Below are positions 28,890 to 37,411 of a stretch of 64,000 nucleotides of DNA, one piece after another. The stretch is from Hassallia byssoidea VB512170 (GTDB lineage: Bacteria; Cyanobacteriota; Cyanobacteriia; Cyanobacteriales; Nostocaceae), in the NCBI RefSeq assembly GCF_000817785.2, contig NZ_JTCM02000006.1:62001-126000 (forward strand), given 5' to 3'. The notes beneath the pieces were generated by a model. It was given only the letters and a program-made list of their open reading frames with translations, made no database searches and was not told the origin of the DNA. The translations under genes were made by a program, and so were the position numbers. The first letter of the stretch is position 1. The number at the start of each line of letters is the position of its first letter.

Positions 28890-29078
28890 ATTGGGCAATT
28901 GCTAATTGGGAATTGAGAATTGGTAATAGGTAATTGGGAATTGGGAATTGAGAATTGGTAATAGGTAATTGGGAATTGGGAATTGAGAATTGGTAATAAT
29001 TCTTTTCTCTTACCCATTACCCATTACCCATTCCCCATTACCCATTACCCATTACCCATTCCCCATTCCCAATCCCTT
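28890..29078. repeat. GGGAATT / CCCATTA heptamer tracts
   Basis: The same unit types and order as at 26190-26345: GGGAATTGAGAATTGGTAAT units, then CCCATTA/CCCCATT units. They fill the gap between grxC and tadA. Confidence 0.85.
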
Positions 29079-29089
29079 TAAATAAGAAT

Positions 29090-29575
29090 ATGTTAACTAA
29101 ATACTCAGAATATCTTATACATAGACAATGGATGACTCATGCCCTAGAATTTGCACAAGCTGCAGGTAATGCGGGAGAAGTTCCCGTAGGCGCTGTTATA
29201 ATTGATTCATTTGGCAATTTTATTGCAGGGGGTGAAAATCGAAAAGAACGCGACAAAGACCCCACAGCTCATGCAGAAATTATCGCCATTAGGTCAGCTG
29301 CAAAAATCTTGCAAAGCTGGCGTCTCAACGAATGCACTCTCTACGTAACTTTAGAACCTTGCCCGATGTGTGCCGGTGCTATTGTGCAAGCACGTTTAGG
29401 ACTTCTTGTCTATAGCGTGGACGATCCAAAAACTGGCTCAATCCGTACCGTTGCCAACATACCTGATAGCGCCGCTTCTAATCACCGCTTGCGTGTAATC
29501 GCAGGCATTGAAGAATTTAAGAGTCGTCAACAGTTGCAAACCTGGTTTGAAGTGCGCCGAAGTAGCAAAATCTAA
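29090..29575 (+). CDS. tadA: tRNA-specific adenosine deaminase
   Basis: Deaminates A34 to inosine in tRNA-Arg(ACG). The 161-residue zinc enzyme has the catalytic HAE motif (TAHAEIIAI) and the zinc-binding PCPMCAGAI motif, with the VPVGAVI segment before them. The length is normal and nothing is missing. The gene may be translated from the ATG at 29090 or from a second ATG a few codons on (MTHALEFAQAA), which would still give the full domain. Confidence 0.94.
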   Translation: MLTKYSEYLIHRQWMTHALEFAQAAGNAGEVPVGAVIIDSFGNFIAGGENRKERDKDPTAHAEIIAIRSAAKILQSWRLNECTLYVTLEPCPMCAGAIVQARLGLLVYSVDDPKTGSIRTVANIPDSAASNHRLRVIAGIEEFKSRQQLQTWFEVRRSSKI

Positions 29576-29686
29576 CGGACAGAGGTAAAACTGTCCGGTA
29601 GGTGTGACACAAATCAAAAAAGAGAATCTACGGTGTATCTAACATAGCTTTAATCACAATTGACCCGACAATCAGCAGCCACCGTG

Positions 29687-30457
29687 ATGATGGAACTTCA
29701 CACTTTTGCTAATACTTGCCAGAAAACATCTGCCAATTCACAAACAATTGCTAAATTGGCTCCTACGACCTCTCAAGTTTCTCCTTGGTTAACTCCCTTG
29801 GCGTATGTGTTAGGGCGTCATTTCCTTTTACCGTTTTTCTTTCGCCAAATCAGGATCGTCGGCGAAGAACATATGCCTACGACGGGTCCAATAATCCTCG
29901 CTCCCACCCATCGAGCGCGTTGGGATGCATTGCTAGTACCCTACGCTGCTAGTTGCTGTGTGGCAGGTCGAGATTTGCGTTTCATGGTAACAATCAGTGA
30001 ATGTCAAGGGTTTCAAGGGTGGTTCGTTCGACGCTTAGGTGGGTTTCCTGTAGATCCTAAACGCCCGTCAATTAGCACTTTGCGGCACGGTGTTGAACTA
30101 CTCCAGCAAGGAAAAACCTTGGTTATTTTTCCCGAAGGTGGGATTTATCGTGATGGTGAAGTTCACCCATTAAAGCCAGGAATTGCACGTTTGGCTTTGA
30201 GTGCTGAATCTAGTCATCCAGGACTGGGGGTGAAAATTGTCCCGATCAATATTAATTACAGCCAACCTTATCCGAACTGGGGTACGGATGTTAGCATCCA
30301 TATTGGTTCCCCGCTATCAGTAGCAGATTACACTCATGGTTGCGTGAAACAAGATGCTAAACGCCTGACAGTTGATTTAGCAAAGATGCTGCAACAATTA
30401 AGCCATCACTCTTCAGAGATGATTAATCACAGATTTGCTGAAGTTCCTAATTCTTAG
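29687..30457 (+). CDS. Lysophospholipid acyltransferase (PlsC-like)
   Basis: A membrane-associated 1-acyl-glycerol-3-phosphate acyltransferase-type protein of about 256 residues. The catalytic HxxxxD is HRARWD in APTHRARWDALLVPYA, and the second motif is FPEGGIYRDGEVHPLKPGIARLA. The family esterifies lyso-lipids at the inner membrane; specificity is not readable. The frame is open from a TTG at 29660, but the ATG at 29687 is the more plausible start and loses no domain. Confidence 0.88.
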   Translation: MMELHTFANTCQKTSANSQTIAKLAPTTSQVSPWLTPLAYVLGRHFLLPFFFRQIRIVGEEHMPTTGPIILAPTHRARWDALLVPYAASCCVAGRDLRFMVTISECQGFQGWFVRRLGGFPVDPKRPSISTLRHGVELLQQGKTLVIFPEGGIYRDGEVHPLKPGIARLALSAESSHPGLGVKIVPININYSQPYPNWGTDVSIHIGSPLSVADYTHGCVKQDAKRLTVDLAKMLQQLSHHSSEMINHRFAEVPNS

Positions 30458-30770
30458 TCATGTGTTATGAATTCGGGCATTGGGCAATTTGAGGAGGGGG
30501 GAAAGGGAAAAGGGTCCCCACTGCGTTCGGTCGCCAGACTTGAAGCATGTGGCGCTAAAGGAAAAAGGATGAGAAAGAAGAAATATTTCCCCCTTGCCCC
30601 CCTCCCCTTGTCCCCTGTACGGTGGCGTGCGGGAACTCGATTACACCAATGTTTAGTCTAAAACAAAGAAACTTAGTATGTAGCTTTGCTTTTATCAGAG
30701 ACCAAAACAGAGTTAAGATACCCGAAGTTTCCATACTTATTGTGTGTAATTGTCGCGCCAATTTATAATA
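30458..30770. other. Intergenic region with one family-P repeat
   Basis: Contains an AAAGGGAAAAGGG tract interrupted at 30514-30556 by a divergent family-P palindrome (CCACTGCGTTCGG...GCATGTGGCGCT), then CCCCTTG heptamers. The last 150 bp are plain and would carry the promoter of the secreted-protein gene. Confidence 0.55.
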
Positions 30771-31403
30771 ATGAACTTTGCTGCAATTCCCTTAATTCGC
30801 TTCAGTTGTTTATCATTGCTAGCAGCCCTCAGCTTGCTATCACCTGTGAATGCTCAGGTAATCAAGTTACCAAGCAATCCTAACCAAGCACAACCGATCA
30901 ACCCTGATGACCCGAACAATCTCCGTCCCACTGCACCAAATGGTACTCTTTTAAGCATTGAGGGGGGCAAGCGTCTGATGAGTGAGGCAAGTAGTGCAGT
31001 TGGTTCTCAAAACTATGCTACTGCTGCGAAGAAACTCCAGGAAGCACGTCAGGTTTTTAACCAGCTATCTAATTTTTATCAAGACTTGAATTCTAGCTTT
31101 TCGGGAATTGATAACAGAATTTCTGATTCCCTGCGAAAAAAGGCGTTAGAAACTGCTCAAATGCGAGATGAATCTACCTATCAGCTAGCGCTGGTACATC
31201 GGGCGCAAAATCAACCTGAATTAGCTGTGCCTTTGTTGGTTCAGATTATTCGCTCTCAAAACCCAACGCGAGAATTAGGTAAGAAGGCTTACCAGCAGTT
31301 ATTAGAGTTAGGTTTTGTGGATTCTCCTTATCCTCGCACTGGTAGTAGTTCTTCTTCGCCCTCTCCCCGCACTGGTAATAGTTCCTCTTCCCCAAAGAAA
31401 TAA
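30771..31403 (+). CDS. Secreted hypothetical protein
   Basis: A 210-residue protein, not recognised as a named family. The N-terminus MNFAAIPLIRFSCLSLLAALSLLSPVNAQ is a clear signal peptide with cleavage after VNA. The middle (about 60-170) is helical and contains a TPR-like pair (YATAAKKLQEARQVFNQL and YQLALVHRAQNQPELAVPLLVQI). It ends in a Ser/Pro repeat, TGSSSSSPSPRTGNSSSSPKK. The frame is open to 30750, but the ATG at 30771 gives the intact signal peptide. A periplasmic or outer-membrane location is inferred. Confidence 0.78.
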   Translation: MNFAAIPLIRFSCLSLLAALSLLSPVNAQVIKLPSNPNQAQPINPDDPNNLRPTAPNGTLLSIEGGKRLMSEASSAVGSQNYATAAKKLQEARQVFNQLSNFYQDLNSSFSGIDNRISDSLRKKALETAQMRDESTYQLALVHRAQNQPELAVPLLVQIIRSQNPTRELGKKAYQQLLELGFVDSPYPRTGSSSSSPSPRTGNSSSSPKK

Positions 31404-31614
31404 AAACTCTTTTTTCGTTGATTATTCTTTTCTCTCCTTGCCCCCTCCTGAACCCCCAATGCTAGGATGGGGTTATGTGCCATGACATGGCGTTCTCAAA
31501 AAGTGGGCGATCGCTTTGGGCGTGTGCTAACCATTGCTAAAATCTTATGTTGGCAAAGGTAAGCGACAGGTATTTGTTGTTAATAATAGAAACAGAAGTT
31601 TTTCAGGAATGGCG

Positions 31615-31872
31615 ATGATTAGTCCGCAGCAAGTTGAAGCAATGATCAAGGCGGAACTGCCAGATGCCCAAGTTCAGGTGCAAGACTTGACTGGTGGAGG
31701 AGACCACTATCAAGTCACTGTAGTTTCATCGCATTTTGCAGGCAAGGGGCTGGTGCAACAACATCAGTTAATTTATCGCGCTTTGCAGCAAGCTATGTCA
31801 AATGATTCAATTCATGCCTTAGCACTCAAAACCTATACTCCTGAGTCTTGGCAGACAACAGCCGCTTCGTAA
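31615..31872 (+). CDS. bolA: BolA family protein
   Basis: An 85-residue BolA-fold protein: MISPQQVEAMIKAELPDAQ start, then the GGDHYQVTVVSSHFAGK core with the conserved HFxGK region, and HQLIYRALQQAM. BolA partners monothiol glutaredoxins in Fe-S cluster sensing or trafficking. The monothiol glutaredoxin gene follows 39 bp downstream, matching this role. The frame is open to 31534, but an AGGA six bases before the ATG at 31615 and the family N-terminus support this start. Confidence 0.9.
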   Translation: MISPQQVEAMIKAELPDAQVQVQDLTGGGDHYQVTVVSSHFAGKGLVQQHQLIYRALQQAMSNDSIHALALKTYTPESWQTTAAS

Positions 31873-31911
31873 CTCCTCACTCTTGAAACCATAATAGGAA
31901 ACCGAAAGAAC

Positions 31912-32235
31912 ATGACACCAGAAGTTAAAGATAAAATTGACAACTTGGTAAGCCAAAACAAGATTATGGTTTTCATGAAGGGAACCAAGTTGATGCCTCA
32001 GTGCGGTTTCTCCAACAATGTTGTACAGATTCTCAATACCTTGGGAGTTCCCTTTGAGACGCTTGACATTCTCGCTGACCCAGAAATCCGTCAGGGAATT
32101 AAAGAATATTCTAATTGGCCCACAATTCCCCAAGTCTATATTGATGGTCAATTTGTCGGCGGTTCCGATATTTTGATTGAATTGTACCAAAAAGGCGAAT
32201 TGCAGCAAATGGTGGAAGTTGCTTTAGCTTCGTAA
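31912..32235 (+). CDS. grxD: Monothiol glutaredoxin, Grx4 family
   Basis: A 107-residue CGFS-type glutaredoxin (active site at 31-34 in LMPQCGFSNNV) with the cis-proline WPTIPQVYIDG and the GGSDI glutathione-binding motif. The family binds a [2Fe-2S] cluster with glutathione and hands clusters to BolA or other acceptors. The upstream bolA and 39-bp spacing argue for one operon. A hairpin terminator follows at 32393. Confidence 0.95.
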   Translation: MTPEVKDKIDNLVSQNKIMVFMKGTKLMPQCGFSNNVVQILNTLGVPFETLDILADPEIRQGIKEYSNWPTIPQVYIDGQFVGGSDILIELYQKGELQQMVEVALAS

Positions 32236-32553
32236 ACCAAAACGTATGAAGCTATGTGTGATGCGTATGAGGCGATCGCGCCGCGCCGCGTGCCTCTAAA
32301 AGAGCGCAGCGTCTGGTGACAGGAGAAGAGACGCTTTTTGATGTGCGATCGCCTTTATGCGGGCGCTTTGCGCCCGGAGCGCTTGTTCTAAAATTCCTTC
32401 AGCTTTGTTTGGGCTAACCACACAACGCTGAAGGAATATTTTTTATACAATTTGTGCCTGGTCAGACCAATATTGCCCATTGACCAATGCCGATAATATG
32501 TTATAATTATCAGCGTTGATTAACGGTTACTAACGATTAACTCTAAAAGGGCA
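32236..32553. other. Intergenic region with palindromes and terminator
   Basis: The first 150 bp is crowded with palindromes (GAGCGCAGCGTCTGGTG, GCGGGCGCTTTGCGCCCGG) and two HIP1 sites. A terminator-like hairpin follows at 32393-32446. No gene is seen. Confidence 0.6.
32393..32446. terminator. Intrinsic terminator between convergent genes
   Basis: Stem ATTCCTTCAGC / GCTGAAGGAAT (11 bp, perfect) with a loop of about 23 bases, followed by ATTTTTTAT on the plus strand. It ends the bolA-grxD transcript. Confidence 0.75.
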
Positions 32554-32814
32554 TTAGTAGTAATCGTGTTGTCGTTGTGTCTCTGGCTCTGGTTGGGTCA
32601 TGACAAAGTTTGATCCATCGTACAAGTAGCGGCTGGCTTCCTCTTCTAAACGATGAATCAAATAAGGTTCAATAGTGTTACTATGTCGCAGGGCGGCTAG
32701 ATATCCATCCAAATACATCCGCATATCATCCGTCCGATAACCGCGATTCCATAGCTCGACGAAGGCGTCGGTAAGTCTTTGGTAGTAGCGAATGGTTTGT
32801 GTGTCTTGAAGCAT
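32554..32814 (-). CDS. Conserved small cyanobacterial protein (DUF6761-like)
   Basis: An 86-residue, mostly helical soluble protein. The sequence TIRYYQRLTDAFVELWNRGYRTDDMRMYLDGYLAALRHSN followed by EPYLIHRLEEEASRYL is strongly conserved among cyanobacteria as I recall it. No function is established and no metal or nucleotide motif is visible. The gene stands alone between a terminator and a 560-bp gap. Confidence 0.82.
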   Translation of the reverse strand: MLQDTQTIRYYQRLTDAFVELWNRGYRTDDMRMYLDGYLAALRHSNTIEPYLIHRLEEEASRYLYDGSNFVMTQPEPETQRQHDYY

Positions 32815-33378
32815 AACAGAGGATAGAAATCTCTTAAGAATGAAAATTGTAAATGATTCACATGCAAATGTGAAGTCATACTTTCAGGTTGCCATCAAAT
32901 TGAAGATGATAACTCTACTTTGGGGATCACTACCTATTGGCTACAGTCTAACTAGATCCTATTCCAGAAAAAGCGGAATGGGATTGCCAGTTTAGTATTC
33001 TTATGATTTTCTCTCAAAGTAGTTCGACTTGACTGAGGGGTGTAAGCATTTATTTCATCTGCCAAATGGAATATTTATTCATATTTATGCTGAAACATAG
33101 CTTTGGTAAGGATTAGCTTATTTTGTGAGATGAGAGTTTGTCAATAGCAACCAGCGTGAAAGCAAGATGTTTAACTTATGAGATTTTACTTTCCCGGAAT
33201 TCTAACAAAAATTTAAGAAGATTACCAATTCACCTTTGCCAAGGCATAAATTACCTACTTGTCAACTTTTTTATTAGAAAAAGTTATGCTAATCGCAATG
33301 GAGGTAACAAGGGCTACAAAACCTTAGACATTGGCTTTGTTACTTTGAAAGTCATCGACGCTAAGGGGTATTGCCACC
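32815..33378. other. Intergenic region
   Basis: 564 bp, AT-rich, without heptamer tracts. An 86-codon open frame at 33138-33398 has no recognisable features and overlaps the response-regulator start, so I treat it as chance. The region presumably holds the response-regulator promoter. Confidence 0.45.
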
Positions 33379-34170
33379 GTGGGATCGGTTTGTATTGAAA
33401 TCATTGAGGGAAATCCCCATCTGAGGTCGTTGCTGGGTTGGCACTTGCAACAACTAGAGTATCGCGTGCATCAAGCCGCCAGTATTTATCAAGCAAGGGA
33501 AGTTTTTATCAGCCAACAACCAACACTAATTATTCTTGATGCTGATTTGCCTGATGGCGATGGCATTGAGTTTTGCCGTTGGTTGCACCGTCAGCAACAA
33601 CCTTTAATTTTAATGCTATCTGCCCGGACTAATGAAGCTGATATCGTCGCTGGTTTGAAAGCTGGGGCTGATGATTATCTCAGCAAACCTTTTGGGATGC
33701 AAGAGTTTCTAGCGCGGGTAGAGGCACTAATTCGCCGCAGACGCGCACCTGTAGCGCCAGCTTATCTCGATTATGGCTCTATCCAAATCGATTTAGTGCA
33801 GCGCCGGGTTCGCTTTCAAGGCGAATTTATCGATTTAACACCGCAAGAGTTCAGTTTACTGTATGTTTTGGCGCAAGCAGGCGGAGTGCCTTTAAGTAGG
33901 ACAGAATTGCTACGTCGTGCTTGGCCCGATGCTATTGATAACCCACGTACTATTGATACTCACGTTTTATCATTACGGAAAAAAGTTGAACTCGATCCTC
34001 GACAACCCAGTTTGATTCAAACTATCCGCAATGTCGGATATCGCTTTAACATGGAAATTATAAACGCCAACCCGCCACAATCACAAGCAAAGTTAGCGAA
34101 AGAGAGATTTACTAATCAACGTTCAACTCTTAGCAGTCAAGTTTCAGAAGGAGAGGTGGTTACTGGGTAA
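33379..34170 (+). CDS. OmpR-type response regulator with altered acidic pocket (NblR-like)
   Basis: A 263-residue protein with a receiver domain (1-115) and a winged-helix output domain (about 130-225). The phospho-acceptor region LIILDADLPDGDG, the MLSART threonine and the LSKPFG lysine are present. The usual acidic pair at the end of strand 1 is replaced by EGN (IEIIEGNPHLR), which may impair Mg2+ binding. I recall this EGNPHLRSLLGWHLQQ form in proteins annotated as NblR, the regulator of phycobilisome breakdown under stress, but cannot confirm it. The start is GTG; the C-terminal 40 residues are an unstructured tail. Confidence 0.87.
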   Translation: MGSVCIEIIEGNPHLRSLLGWHLQQLEYRVHQAASIYQAREVFISQQPTLIILDADLPDGDGIEFCRWLHRQQQPLILMLSARTNEADIVAGLKAGADDYLSKPFGMQEFLARVEALIRRRRAPVAPAYLDYGSIQIDLVQRRVRFQGEFIDLTPQEFSLLYVLAQAGGVPLSRTELLRRAWPDAIDNPRTIDTHVLSLRKKVELDPRQPSLIQTIRNVGYRFNMEIINANPPQSQAKLAKERFTNQRSTLSSQVSEGEVVTG

Positions 34171-34223
34171 TGGGTAATTGGTAATTGGTAATCGGTAACA
34201 ACCCTCCAACTAACAACTAACAA

Positions 34224-34994
34224 TTAACCCCATTCTTCATCTAGTTGAGTTTGTGCTTGTGTTAAGCAAGAACGTAAGTTAACCCAGTCTACTTCCACGG
34301 CTTTTTGATTTGCTAACAAGCGACCTTGCTGGAGGTGTAATAAGCGGGTACAAGACATCTGAGCTAACTCTAATTGGTGATTTACCATGAAAATGGTGGT
34401 TTGATGATTTTGAGTTAGTTTTAAGACTTGCATTAGACGCTCTGCTGTGCCAATGTCTAAAGAAGATGTTGGCTCGTCTAATAATAAGATTTTTGGTTGG
34501 ATAACTAAAGCACGAGCGATCGCTATTAATTGTCTTTGTCCTGCCGAAAGTTGTACCTCAGTTTTTCCTAACCAATCATTGGGAATGTGCAGTTGTTCTA
34601 TCCAGTAACTGACACGTTGCTGAATTGTCTGTTTGGCTAAACCACGCAAAACTAACGGGTAAGCTAACGCTTCTGTCACTGTCATTCCCAATAATTTGGT
34701 TTCTTGCGGTACGAGTGTCACATTAGCGCGTAACTCTAAGATGGGAATTTGCCGATATTCCTGATTCTCAAGATAGATTTTACCGCTACTCGGTTCATCA
34801 AGGCGGTTGATCAGGCGTAATAATGAAGTTTTGCCAGCACCAGTCAGCCCGATAATAGCGAGAAATTCGTCCTTGCTAACCTCAAAGGAAATATCTTGTA
34901 ATATAGGATATCCTTGTTGGTTGCTTTTAAGGGTTTTCAGTTTGGCAAATAGATTTACTTGCTCTAGCTTTAGTTTGGGATTATCCAAGTGCAA
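34224..34994 (-). CDS. ABC transporter ATP-binding protein
   Basis: A 256-residue ATPase subunit: Walker A GLTGAGKTS, Q-loop VTLVPQET, signature LSAGQ in VQLSAGQRQLIAIARAL, Walker B ILLLDEPTSSLD and H-loop VNHQ. The signature LSAGQ departs from LSGGQ. No permease or binding-protein gene is adjacent, so the substrate and partner are unknown. It resembles the YbbL-type or phosphate-type importer ATPases in length and loop spacing. Confidence 0.9.
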   Translation of the reverse strand: MHLDNPKLKLEQVNLFAKLKTLKSNQQGYPILQDISFEVSKDEFLAIIGLTGAGKTSLLRLINRLDEPSSGKIYLENQEYRQIPILELRANVTLVPQETKLLGMTVTEALAYPLVLRGLAKQTIQQRVSYWIEQLHIPNDWLGKTEVQLSAGQRQLIAIARALVIQPKILLLDEPTSSLDIGTAERLMQVLKLTQNHQTTIFMVNHQLELAQMSCTRLLHLQQGRLLANQKAVEVDWVNLRSCLTQAQTQLDEEWG

Positions 34995-35032
34995 ATTCGG
35001 TAGGTATTAATTTTTTTATCTCACGCAGAGGA

Positions 35033-35076
35033 GCCAGTGCGTTGCGGGGGTTCCCCCCGTTGTAGCACCTGGCGTA
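35033..35076. repeat. Palindromic dispersed element (family P)
   Basis: GCCAGTGCGTTGCGGGGGTTCCCCCC...GTAGCACCTGGCG, interrupting an ACGCAGAGG...GCGCAAAGG sequence. It shares the inner TGCGGGGGTTCCCCCCGTTGTAG core with 5841 and 63192. Confidence 0.75.
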
Positions 35077-35103
35077 GCGCAAAGGCGCAAAGGTTAAGAA
35101 AAT

Positions 35104-35667
35104 TTAATTTAAGTTACCCAATGTTAAAGCTGTGGTAATAGTCCAAGCATCAACTAATAGTAAGAAGAATGTAGATACAAGTAAAGCTACGTACATCCAG
35201 GGTTGTGCTAGAGGGTAGACATCTGTGGTGTCAATGCCAGTTTTTGCTTGCACTTGGCGGACTAATTGGGCAAATCCTGCCACGCGCATCGGTAGTAAAT
35301 AAGCTTTGCCGTCTTGACTGAGGAAGTAATAAACTAAACCTCCTTGCCCTGTGGTACGAGGTTTTAATTCTTTGACTTGCGACCAAGGTAAAGACCAACC
35401 TTTACGAAAGAAGCGCGGAACCCAAACGGGGTAAGTAACTTGAATTCCTTGGTCGTCTAAAATTACTCTTTCGGTTAAGACTGCATACAAAGCAAGAAAA
35501 CCGATGCTGATTCCTACCCACAATAGTGCTGGGGGTATGGGTGAGGCTGTCGCTTGAGATAAAAAAGGTAATGGCGCTGTGAGGGCTATGTAGAGGCTTA
35601 ACAGGGCGATGCGAATTAAGGGAGAAAGACGAAAAATGAAAGTTGAGGTATCAGTTGATGCTGTCAC
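35104..35667 (-). CDS. Conserved cyanobacterial membrane protein with PH-like middle
   Basis: A 187-residue protein of unknown function. Two hydrophobic segments lie near the N-terminus (IRIALLSLYIALTAPLPFL and ALLWVGISIGFLALYAVL) and one near the C-terminus (WMYVALLVSTFFLLLVDAW). The soluble middle (ERVILDDQGIQVTYP...WSQVKELKPRTTG) has the alternating strand pattern of bacterial PH-like domains. No signal peptide is evident. It lies next to another small membrane-protein gene (35735-36196). Confidence 0.75.
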   Translation of the reverse strand: MTASTDTSTFIFRLSPLIRIALLSLYIALTAPLPFLSQATASPIPPALLWVGISIGFLALYAVLTERVILDDQGIQVTYPVWVPRFFRKGWSLPWSQVKELKPRTTGQGGLVYYFLSQDGKAYLLPMRVAGFAQLVRQVQAKTGIDTTDVYPLAQPWMYVALLVSTFFLLLVDAWTITTALTLGNLN

Positions 35668-35734
35668 GGCTGAAATAGCGATCGCTTGCTTTTATTACAT
35701 ACTAACGAAACGATTCAGCTAGAAAGTCAAACGA

Positions 35735-36196
35735 TTACGGTAAATACTTTTGAACTACAATCCAACCGGTTAAGGATACCCAAGCAAAGCCGATAAATAA
35801 AATAATATTTGTCCCGATGTGTAAAGGTCTAGCCCAAGATTTTCTAGCGCTAATTTGGGTGGCACTAAAAGCAGATACTAAAACTAATGCTACGACTATT
35901 AAACCGGCTAATAAGTGTGAGGAGTGTCCTAAGGAACCAAAATGACCGAAAGTGCCAACAATACCGATCGCCAACAGCAGCATCACTAAACTTACCATGC
36001 AGCAACCGATGATAAAGTGGAGATCGCGCACTTTTTGATTTTCCCCCCCAAACGCCGACATAAAAGACAGATGCCGAGAAGTTCTCATCTGAAACATCAA
36101 AACCCCAGTTACCGCAAGCAACAAATAAGCCAATAGCGACAACCCCATTGACCAAGCTGCTATTTTCCACAACCAAACGAAAGAAGGCAGATCCAT
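35735..36196 (-). CDS. DUF4079 family membrane protein
   Basis: A 153-residue protein with about four hydrophobic helices and conserved histidines (RDLHFIIGCCMV, FGHFGSLGHSSHLLAGL, ARPLHIGTNIILF) in a cytochrome b561-like spacing, suggestive of heme binding but unproven. The frame is open to 36397, but those 67 extra residues are translated GGACAAG heptamer repeat (GRQGGKGTRRQGGQGG...). The ATG at 36196 gives the family start MDLPSFVWLWKIAAWSMG. Confidence 0.84.
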   Translation of the reverse strand: MDLPSFVWLWKIAAWSMGLSLLAYLLLAVTGVLMFQMRTSRHLSFMSAFGGENQKVRDLHFIIGCCMVSLVMLLLAIGIVGTFGHFGSLGHSSHLLAGLIVVALVLVSAFSATQISARKSWARPLHIGTNIILFIGFAWVSLTGWIVVQKYLP

Positions 36197-36377
36197 ATTA
36201 AGGATTGTAGATGAAAGTAGGGCATGGGGCATTGGGCATCGGGAATAGGTAATAGGTAATAGGTAATAGGTAATAGAAAGAAATTGTCCCCCTTGTCCCC
36301 CTTGTCCCCCTTGTCTCCTTGTCCCCTTGCCCCCTTGTCTCCCCCTTCCCCATTCCGCAATGACTAATAAACAAAAC

Positions 36378-36401
36378 AGGGCTGCTGAGTCCAGCAACCC
36401 T
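36378..36401 (-). terminator. Hairpin terminator of the DUF1830 gene
   Basis: Stem AGGGTTGCTG / CAGCAGCCCT (10 positions, one mismatch) with a GACT loop on the minus strand, followed by GTTTTGTTTATT. It lies about 30 bp past the stop codon. Confidence 0.7.
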
Positions 36402-36429
36402 CTTTATTGAGCTAAATTGTTTTTTTTAA

Positions 36430-36822
36430 TCAACGGATATTCGCACCAGCCATTTTAAAGGATTGTGTTGTATCGCCGATTTTTGTATTAATTGTCTGCA
36501 TCAACTTTTTTTTATTGATTGGATCTATTCCTGTTTCTGAGTCTGTACTAAACTCATTAGTACTAGGTTCGTCTAGGGCGAGGCGATCGCATGGAATTGT
36601 ATCCGATAAAATTGCGCTTGCCATCATGCCCGTATGAATCTCTAGGTGAGCAACTTTTGGTGCTTCAAAAACTAATCGTTGTCCGGGAAAAACCACCCGT
36701 TCAAAGTACCAGCTGGGAATATCTGAAATGCGAGCCACCTGTATTTTGCTCGTGGCATTAACGTAGCAGCAGAGAATTTTCCCTGATTGCTCTGGTGGTA
36801 AAGAATCTAATATTTGAGCCAT
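36430..36822 (-). CDS. DUF1830 domain protein
   Basis: A 130-residue soluble protein. The DUF1830 core (about 15-70) is visible as ILCCYVNATSKIQVARISDIPSWYFERVVFPGQRLVFEAP, a cyanobacteria-specific domain of unknown function. The C-terminal half is divergent, polar and probably disordered. It stands alone; a terminator follows it and a 589-bp gap precedes it. Confidence 0.85.
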   Translation of the reverse strand: MAQILDSLPPEQSGKILCCYVNATSKIQVARISDIPSWYFERVVFPGQRLVFEAPKVAHLEIHTGMMASAILSDTIPCDRLALDEPSTNEFSTDSETGIDPINKKKLMQTINTKIGDTTQSFKMAGANIR

Positions 36823-37411
36823 AACTGCTAAAAAGCTTTACGCCACAATTTTATATTACACCAGCAAAGCTAGCATCGACTGATCCCCATATGCTGTAAC
36901 TGCGAATACCAACTGAACTTTTCTTGATAATTTCTATCATAAGTTATGTCAACTCTATGAAAACATTGTTAAATTTTCTGCCTTTTGGGAAATTGTAGAT
37001 TAAGCATCAATCTTTTTCAGATTTTACTCTTTGGTGAAGCATCTATAACTTGCTTGATATAAGTAGCGACCACCAATAGCGGAGATTCCCTTATTTTTCC
37101 TATACCTGGGGAGGGAATTTTTTGGATTCACTTAGTAAGCGACTAACACACCGCAGGCGATCGCTTAATAGATAAACTCGGTGTTATCGTAAAGTTATAT
37201 GGAAATTGCTTTCATAAAACTCATCTATAAAAACCATACATCTGTAAAAGCAAAGTGATAAGCGCTATTGCCACAGATGTTACATCGCTCTTTACTGGTA
37301 TCAATCATCGGCGCAAATGTCAAGCACGAGAAGTGATAAATAAAGAAAAACCACATCCAAGACACTTGAAACTGAAATATTTCTCTTTTTTTCTCCCTGA
37401 ATAATGGCAAG
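36823..37411. other. Intergenic region between divergent genes
   Basis: 589 bp, AT-rich, one HIP1 site near 37158. No heptamer tract and no credible gene; small frames on the minus strand lack features. It should hold promoters for DUF1830 and the radical-SAM gene. Confidence 0.45.

Noticed and set aside
9234-29078. Heptamer arrays considered as CRISPR repeats
   Set aside because: Units are 7-8 bp with no spacers of constant length and no cas genes in the window.
33138-33398. 86-codon frame before the response regulator
   Set aside because: No domain, overlaps the response-regulator start, AT-rich upstream DNA; judged a chance frame.
36197-36397. N-terminal extension of the DUF4079 protein
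   Set aside because: GQGGQGG run is translated GGACAAG heptamer; the family start is at 36196.
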